This document shows positions 57,851 to 64,000 of a DNA stretch of 64,000 bases, one piece after another. Both the position numbers and the translations under genes were made by a program. The stretch covers positions 372,001 through 436,000 of the forward strand of contig RXPK01000086.1 in NCBI GenBank assembly GCA_004143645.1, in the 5' to 3' direction. Each line of letters begins with the position of its first letter. Position 1 is the stretch's first letter. A model generated the notes under the pieces. It was not told the DNA's origin, did not search any database, and was given only the letters and a program-made list of their open reading frames with translations. The stretch comes from Protaetia brevitarsis. Its lineage: Eukaryota; Arthropoda; Insecta; Coleoptera; Scarabaeidae.

Positions 57851-57879
57851 TATATGAATATTAAATACCGTTTTAAAGT

Positions 57880-58065
57880 ACCCGCCTTAAAAACTATTTT
57901 CAAAATTGCATTTAAAGAGCCGATTTTGCAAGCCGATTTTGCAAACCGGTTTTTGAAATCGATTTTAGAAACTGGTTTTAAAACCGATTTTAAAAACCGG
58001 ATTTTTGAAAACCGATTAAAAAAAAATAATTTTAACTGAAAATCGATTAACCAGGTTTAGTAAAA
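57880..58065. repeat. Degenerate AAACCG(A/G)TTTT repeats with Grainyhead-like sites
   Basis: About ten closely spaced copies of a 12-16-base word occur: for example AAACCGGTTTTT (57944), AAACTGGTTTTAAAACCGAT (57969), AAAAACCGGATTTTTG (57992) and AACCAGGTTT (58050). AACCGGTT is the known consensus for Grainyhead transcription factors. Translation of the repeats creates an illusory 61-codon frame. Confidence 0.55.
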
Positions 58066-58069
58066 AAAA

Positions 58070-60260
58070 TAAGGACGAATCAGTTAACTAGTTTTTAATA
58101 GGTGGCGACTAGCATTTATCACTAAATTCATTTATCGCTTATTAAAGGGGTTAGTGAAATGCTGTAAAAAGAATAGATTGTGTCCTCTCCAAATTTCCAT
58201 TTGTAATATCTGAAGCGCAGTTTTTGATAGCACCTATAGGCGATATGATAATTTTAGTGCAAAAACTTCCGCCATTAAATCCGAATAAAAATAGATACTA
58301 AATAATGGTATTTATTCAACACAAGTTAAAATACAATAACATCATCTCGAATGCAATAAATCTCGGAGAAACGACATTCATGCAAAGACGAATTCGATCC
58401 TTGAAATGTGGCCGTCCCATCACAGATCGCGATATGTAAAAATAAACCCGGCCGTTTATCGGGTTTGAATATGCCAAATTATCATATCTAAATATTTAAC
58501 AAGAACGCCCGTCATCCATACTCATCGCGTTATTGAATTATTAAAAAACTTGAAGTATTTATAATGCAACAGATGTTTAATTACGGACATAAATACCGTC
58601 GTAGTCCTAACACCCAAGACAATAAAATACATGAGCGCGTTAATGTATCAAAGATACCAACGGCTGATCTCAACATAACATCTACCACGCATAAATTAGT
58701 TTTCATGTGATGTGTGCCCATAAGAATTTTAATTGCCAATTTTTTCTTTACGGCGTACATAAAAAGGCATTTATATTTCGTGCCATCTATTCACGATTAA
58801 ATTGTTTGAAGTGTTAACGAACCGTTGATTTTGTATCGTTGTTGATTCAGGTATTGTATAAGTCATAAAAGAAAATAAAGAATTGTAGTATTTCTATTTG
58901 CTACCAAGTGTTACTATTAACTGTATAATCTATATAACTCTTCGCGTAAAATACCAGTACTCTATGCGAATAAAGTCACTGAAAAGTAATAAAAGTAGAG
59001 AAATCTTATAAAAAACTTTTTAAAATGGCTGTAAATCTCGCTTTATTCGTCCTTTGTTTAAACTTGTCAATGCTCTGCGTATAAGTAATGATTTAGTAAA
59101 GACTGAAATGATTGGTAAGATTAATAGTTTCGTTGTGAAGTTGCAAATTTATTAAATTTAATTGCATTGAAGTTTTAAAGAATTACACTGAGAGAAAACA
59201 CATTGTAAAATTACATAACTTATAGTTGGCAATTTTTTTCCATCGTTGGATTATGTAATACTACAACCCTGTCTGTAAATCTGTAAATTTACAGAACATG
59301 GTATATTATGTACTTTTTCATATCTGTTATTTAATATTACAACCATAAGTTATTTAATTCTCCAATGTATTTTTAAATACAGTTTTCCTTAAATATACTA
59401 TAAAATACGTATTATTTCTAGTGATTCTTACCTTGTAACTTTCCAATAAAAATTAACAGTATATACTGTGGTATATTTGCTTGGGATTTTTTTTTGAGTG
59501 CATGCACATTGTCTTATTTTTGCAAACAGCTGGCGCAACGATTTAATTAAAGAAACATGTTTTGCACATTTCGGTTTATAAAAAGTATAAAGGCAGTGAA
59601 GCGTTTCAACATATATATTGAGTTTTGTACAATAAAGTACATAAACACATAAGCTTCAAGCCACAAAATCCTTAATTCTATTTAACAAATTAAATATTTT
59701 TTTTCTAAATTCTAAAGCTCTTTCGAATTCTGTCAGGTTTAAAATATCCCAAAGACCCACCTAACACGAGAAATACCGGCAATAAACGAACATATTTGGT
59801 ATAGTATTGGACTGTTTTTTCTTATTGTTAAAGAAATGATTGGTTTTGTGGGGTGTTCTAGCAATCTTGTAAATTTGCTTACAATGTGATATCAAATGTT
59901 TAAAACAAGCGGAAAATACATGCATTTTGTTGCCTATTTTCGAAACGTATAATGAATGCATGTGCACATATGTCGCTGCAGAAGTATACTGACAGGTATT
60001 GACAGAGATAAGTTTCCTCAGGAGATAGGCAGCTCCCATGTATATACTTATTAATAGTTTTTGCTAAAAATACCAAGGGACGCTTGTAGATGGCGTGTGT
60101 CAAACGAATATTAAAATGTTCTTTTATTTGAATTTTTATTTTTCAATTGACAATATATAAAAATGTACATAAAAAAAAACTTGTGCGCAAAAATAACATT
60201 TATTGATTAAATATTTCAAATTACAGCATTCAAGCTATACATTATATATTACATATTATA
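58070..60260. other. Noncoding stretch
   Basis: No supported gene. 58370-58760 is CG-richer with scattered homeodomain-type AT sites. The overlapping minus frames at 59761-60103 show no motif. Confidence 0.4.
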
Positions 60261-60265
60261 TAATA

Positions 60266-61106
60266 TACAGTGCGGTCGTAAATGCCACCCCCCCCCCCCC
60301 CTGATAACTTCTTGAATCGGTATGAGGATTAGAGCAATGAAAACAAAAAACCAAGTGAAATTAGAATAATTTGTGATTTTTTGCCTATAGAGATACGCAC
60401 ATGGCTTCTGACGTAAAATAGAGGGCGTAGCTATCTTTAAAATTTTAAATAGGAAGTAATTTCATTTAGAAGCTCATTTGGAAGATATTTCTATTACTTT
60501 TATGGCAATGCAAACAGTTTTACGATTTTCGAAATTTTTACCAACTTATCCAAGATTAATAATTGGAGTACTTACGTTACTTTTTCGATAGCCCTCGTAT
60601 TCGCTTTTTGGATATAGTGTACAGAAACCTGTAGTTACAGTAATCTCTAACACCTACACACATGACACATACACTGACAGATAAGACACTTTTGCTAAAT
60701 TTTGCAAAACGTCATATTGTAAAATATGTCATATTTTACAGCAATCGCTTCCTAAGTCACATAAAACCACAATATTTATACGAGGGCTATAGAAAAAGTA
60801 ACGTAAGTACTTCAATTATTAATCTTGGATAAGTTGGTAAAAATTTCGAAAATCGTAAAACTGTTTGCATTGCCATAAAAGTAATAGAAATATCTTCCAA
60901 ATGAGCTTCTAAATGAAATTACTTCCTATTTAAAATTTTAAAGATAGCTACGCCCTCTATTTTACAGCAGAAGCCATGTGCGTATCTCTATAGGCAAAAA
61001 ATCACAAATTATCTCTAATTTCACTTGGTTTTTGTTTCATTGCTCTATCTCATACCATTCAAAAGTTATCAGGGGGGGGGGGGGGACCATTTACGATCTC
61101 ACTGTA
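60266..61106. mobile_element. MITE with ~330-bp inverted arms and matched C14/G14 runs
   Basis: Left arm 60266-60600 and right arm 60776-61106 are near-perfect reverse complements; ends TACAGTGCGGTCGTAAATG and CATTTACGATCTCACTGTA, flanked by TA. A run of 14 C at 60288-60301 faces a run of 14 G at 61072-61085. The spacer of about 175 bases has no gene. It is non-autonomous, of Tc1/mariner type by its TA site. Confidence 0.9.
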
Positions 61107-61109
61107 TAA

Positions 61110-61925
61110 GGTATTTTTGTTAAATATATTCGCGATTGTGATTAGGTGTGCGATTATAAATTATATCGTTGGAAAAGTATGAATTTAAGTCGTGTTTGAA
61201 AGTAATCACGTTTGAAAAATCAAATCGCAATTCAAGCGATTATAAATCACAATAATCGGAGCGATTACTAGTGGTTTGTTTGCATTTCCAACAGCAATAT
61301 GGCTGAAAATATGAGGGTATATGTATTAAACAAATCGGTGCATTGCAAAACACAAAAATCATTATGAAAGTAATCACAAGCAAATCGAAACTCCACGTGT
61401 ATTAAAAATTACCAAAATACAAATAGCGTCCTTGTGATTGCGCTTATGAAAACGAAAACAAAAATGAAGGCTGACGTATCAGTGCCAGCAACCTAAATCA
61501 CCTAAATTTGTAAATGTACCTAAACAAAATAGTTTCCTGTAGTTTGTTACCAAACAAGAATTATAGCGCCATCTACAAACGTCCCTTGTAATTACTAGAA
61601 TTTTGTTAACAGTTTGACCCATTAAACTTACCCATCTCCTATAGTATAGTTATCTCTGGGTATTGACCTCTTCGATTTGGTCGTACACCTGTTCGAATGT
61701 AATGATACAAAGTTAATGTTTCCATTTTGGAGGGCCTGCCAGACAACCCTTTACTGGACGCTGCATTCATTAGGTGTGCTCGCTTATTGAGCAGAAGATG
61801 TTGGGTATTAAAGTATTGGGGCTGGTTTACAAAGGTTTAAAGGTTAAGGGAAGAAACGGACCTAAATTATGACCTAATAGAGCGCAACTCCTGGATCAAG
61901 GAATAAAGGGTTCTTCTCTAAAGGG
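61110..61925. other. Noncoding stretch
   Basis: No gene seen. GCGCCATCTACAAACGTCCCTTG at 61566-61588 is the inverted match of 60075-60095. Confidence 0.4.
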
Positions 61926-61929
61926 AAGT

Positions 61930-62000
61930 TTTGATCTCATTAATTTATTTTGTTCTGCATGTGACGTTTCGAATTTTACTTTGCCAGTCGTGTACGATGT
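61930..62000 (-). mobile_element. Possible PLE-like 3' end remnant
   Basis: On the minus strand CTGGCAAAG…CGAAACGTCACATGC (61958-61988) shares the CGAAACGTC core found at the other PLE ends of this window. The first box is CTGGCAA, well away from CUGANGA, so only the core supports the call. Confidence 0.28.
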
Positions 62001-63480
62001 TTTTTCTGGTGAATGCTCCAAATCAACATTTTATAACCGTGTTTAAGTGAAATAGGAGAAGGGCCATCTTTACAACTATGGTTTGGAAAAAAATAATTTA
62101 ACGATATTACATTAAATTTTTTTAATTGAAGAGCACCTATTTTTTAAGTAAAATTAATGCATTTGTAAAATTAATAAACTAGAAGTATCTAACAAAATAA
62201 TATAATCTTTTTACACCAATTATTTTCTTAATTTTGGAAACATCTGTAAAACAAATGAGATTTTATTAATTTGAAGGTTTATTCGCTGATTTCATTAGTG
62301 ACAATACGTAGATCTTAAGGGATGTCAAAGATGTTGGCAGTTGGCGAATAACAGACCGATGCACGTCTTAACATTCGCTTTTTGGCTTCAGAAACAGCCA
62401 TTCGTAAATTTTGAGGCATGTCCAAGATCTTGGCAGACCGACGTTCTTCTTAACATAGCCGAAATCAAAATACTGCATTTATAGTTAACTAGTTATTAAT
62501 CTGATCCGTGAACTAGTGTTCGCGTGCTATAAAGTTTTCCAGTATAAAAATTCTCGTTTATAACTTTTTCCCACTTCATCATACGCAATTTAGTATATTT
62601 ACTAGTTGTAAAATATTGTAAAACATTTCACAATATTTTCTAAAAGATTGTGCTACAATATTTTCTAACAATTGTATTGCGTTTTTTGTAACTGTGGTAT
62701 ACGAAACTACAGCGACGTTGTTTTAAAATTTCGCACAATGAGGTGTAAATATTACTATGCGAATTTTTCTTTGTGTAAATTTACAAATTTTTTATTCATA
62801 GTATATAATAGTATGTACAATTTAAATTATTTAAATTTTAAATATAAAATAGAAAACAAAAAAATTATATCAAGCGAGTTAAATCAATATTTCTAAATAA
62901 GAAAATAAATAAAATTGTTGGAATGTAAAAAAAAAATGTTTTAAACAAACCGTAATTCGTTCTAAAGAAGCCGGTAATTCATGAAAAAGGATATAAGAAA
63001 ACTATCAACGGTTACAAATTATTATTTCTATATGGTATTTCTTTGTAAATTCATTTGCCAGTTAATAAACTGTCAAAGATATTCCTCAGAAAAGAATCAG
63101 ATACCTAATTATTATGAAGATAATTTAAATTATTACAAAATACGCACAATAAATATAAACTTTCAAACCAATCGAAATTAAAATCTTAGTTGATAAATTT
63201 GGTAGATGTAAACCGTGATTGTTGTCAAAACTATATTTGGGCAGTGTCTGTCCTCCGTAAACACGCATAGGTGTACCTCGAGGAGCTAGACGAAGATGGG
63301 ACATACAAACATACGCGCGCTAGTTATTATTCTACGCAGCTACTGTCTTACGCAAGAAATTATGATATTGATGATATCAGAGAAGATAGAAGAGAACCCG
63401 AGCCGGTAAGCCGTTCAATGAGCCGTCCTGTGAGTTAACTCTGTGTGGCAAGCACGCCACTTACATACACACATCTGTTT
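62000..63480. other. Noncoding stretch
   Basis: No supported gene. Lys/Asn/Tyr-rich frames at 62672-62896 and 62981-63181 reflect AT-rich DNA. Confidence 0.42.
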
Positions 63481-63482
63481 AG

Positions 63483-63570
63483 GTCCGCGCAGTGCCTTCT
63501 GGTTTGGATAAGAAGCCAAAGAGATGGTCGTTCGACACGGTCCATCCGGCAATGATTTTGCGTGATTATG
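63483..63570 (+). CDS. Candidate internal exon of an unidentified gene
   Basis: An acceptor (ATCTGTTTAG) at 63482, with an alternative at 63492 (CCGCGCAG), and an ideal donor, ATG-GTAAGTAT at 63571, bound a frame that reads VPSGLDKKPKRWSFDTVHPA followed by MILRDY. Composition and codon use are unlike the surroundings and the flanking 150 bases are also CG-richer. Only one of three frames is open across the exon with the first acceptor. I do not recognise the family. The next exon must lie beyond 64000 or is not evident. Confidence 0.4.
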
Positions 63571-64000
63571 GTAAGTATCTGTCGTGTTTCTCCAAAATGT
63601 AAATAAAAACGCATGATACAAGTATTGAAATGTAAGCGATTGGATCAAAACGATAAGGCGAGGTGCCTGGAAAAATGGAAAAAGTATATTTGAAAAGTAC
63701 GTGTTAACTTCATTGTGTGAAACTTTTGAAGATATGATTGGATTTTAGGTATATTTGAAGAAAATATTTCTGATTCTAATGGGTAATTATCCTAATCTAA
63801 TAGTTATTGATCTTCTAGTTTGTTTTGTAGTTTATAATATCCTTTTTGGTATATGATTATTTACAAGGTTACGTTGTTGTTTTCCCAAGATTTTCCAGTA
63901 CGATTCTGGAATATTAGACTTTGCTCTATGTGGGTAACTTTCTGAGTGGCTTTGTCACATTCTTCATACAATATCATTCTTTCCATTACGTAAAGCCCTG
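63571..64000. other. Putative intron or intergenic DNA to window end
   Basis: No gene recognised after the donor at 63571. Confidence 0.35.

Noticed and set aside
57854..58039. 61-codon frame rich in FK repeats
   Set aside because: Produced by translation of the short AAACCGATTTT DNA repeats.
1..64000. CRISPR arrays, operons, bacterial promoters or rRNA
   Set aside because: None seen; all evidence points to animal nuclear DNA.

Overview
This is AT-rich nuclear DNA from an animal, most likely an insect or other arthropod. There are no operons or bacterial-style genes. Nearly all long open frames are incidental. What can be recognised is mostly old and nested transposable elements: Penelope-like elements (PLEs), non-LTR retrotransposons with RNase H or RT remnants, mariner/Tc1/IS630-type DNA transposons with 'TACAGGGTGT'-like ends, hAT-like and foldback/MITE elements, a probable solo LTR and a tRNA-derived SINE. 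All calls come from reading the sequence; no database search was possible.

Layout. 1-10 kb: a possible short first exon (1335-1426), a 1.4-kb foldback element apparently inserted in a minus-strand PLE, a hammerhead-ribozyme-like motif (about 5.75 kb), and a non-autonomous hAT-like element with a perfect 8-bp target duplication (7160-8249). 10-23 kb: the best host-gene candidate, two exons (10451-10671 and 22278-22539) whose splice phases agree and whose joined product has the layout of a diverged Bcl-2 family protein (BH1-like, BH2-like, C-terminal membrane anchor). The 11.6-kb intron holds a solo LTR, an IS630-type transposase relic, PLE ends, three non-LTR relics and a mariner relic. 23-45 kb: mostly noncoding DNA with a PLE relic, a possible FGF-like exon (weak), a SINE with target duplication, a 1.9-kb transposon with about 360-bp inverted repeats (30825-32739), a 0.59-kb inverted repeat, a Tc1-type relic, a second RNase H relic and a 4-unit minisatellite.

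45-64 kb: a 2.5-kb foldback element with about 0.69-kb arms built partly from diverged tandem units and a transposase-like remnant in the loop; a CpG-rich ORF-free island near 52.4 kb; a PLE with RT and GIY-YIG endonuclease (53105-54920) interrupted by a 5'-truncated non-LTR element and abutting another IS630-type transposon; a Grainyhead-like motif cluster (57.9 kb); a MITE with matched C14/G14 runs (60266-61106); and a candidate internal exon with a strong splice donor (63483-63570).

The most interesting items are the diverged Bcl-2-like gene, the hammerhead-like cores at PLE 3' ends, and the two-level foldback structure at 45.7-48.3 kb.
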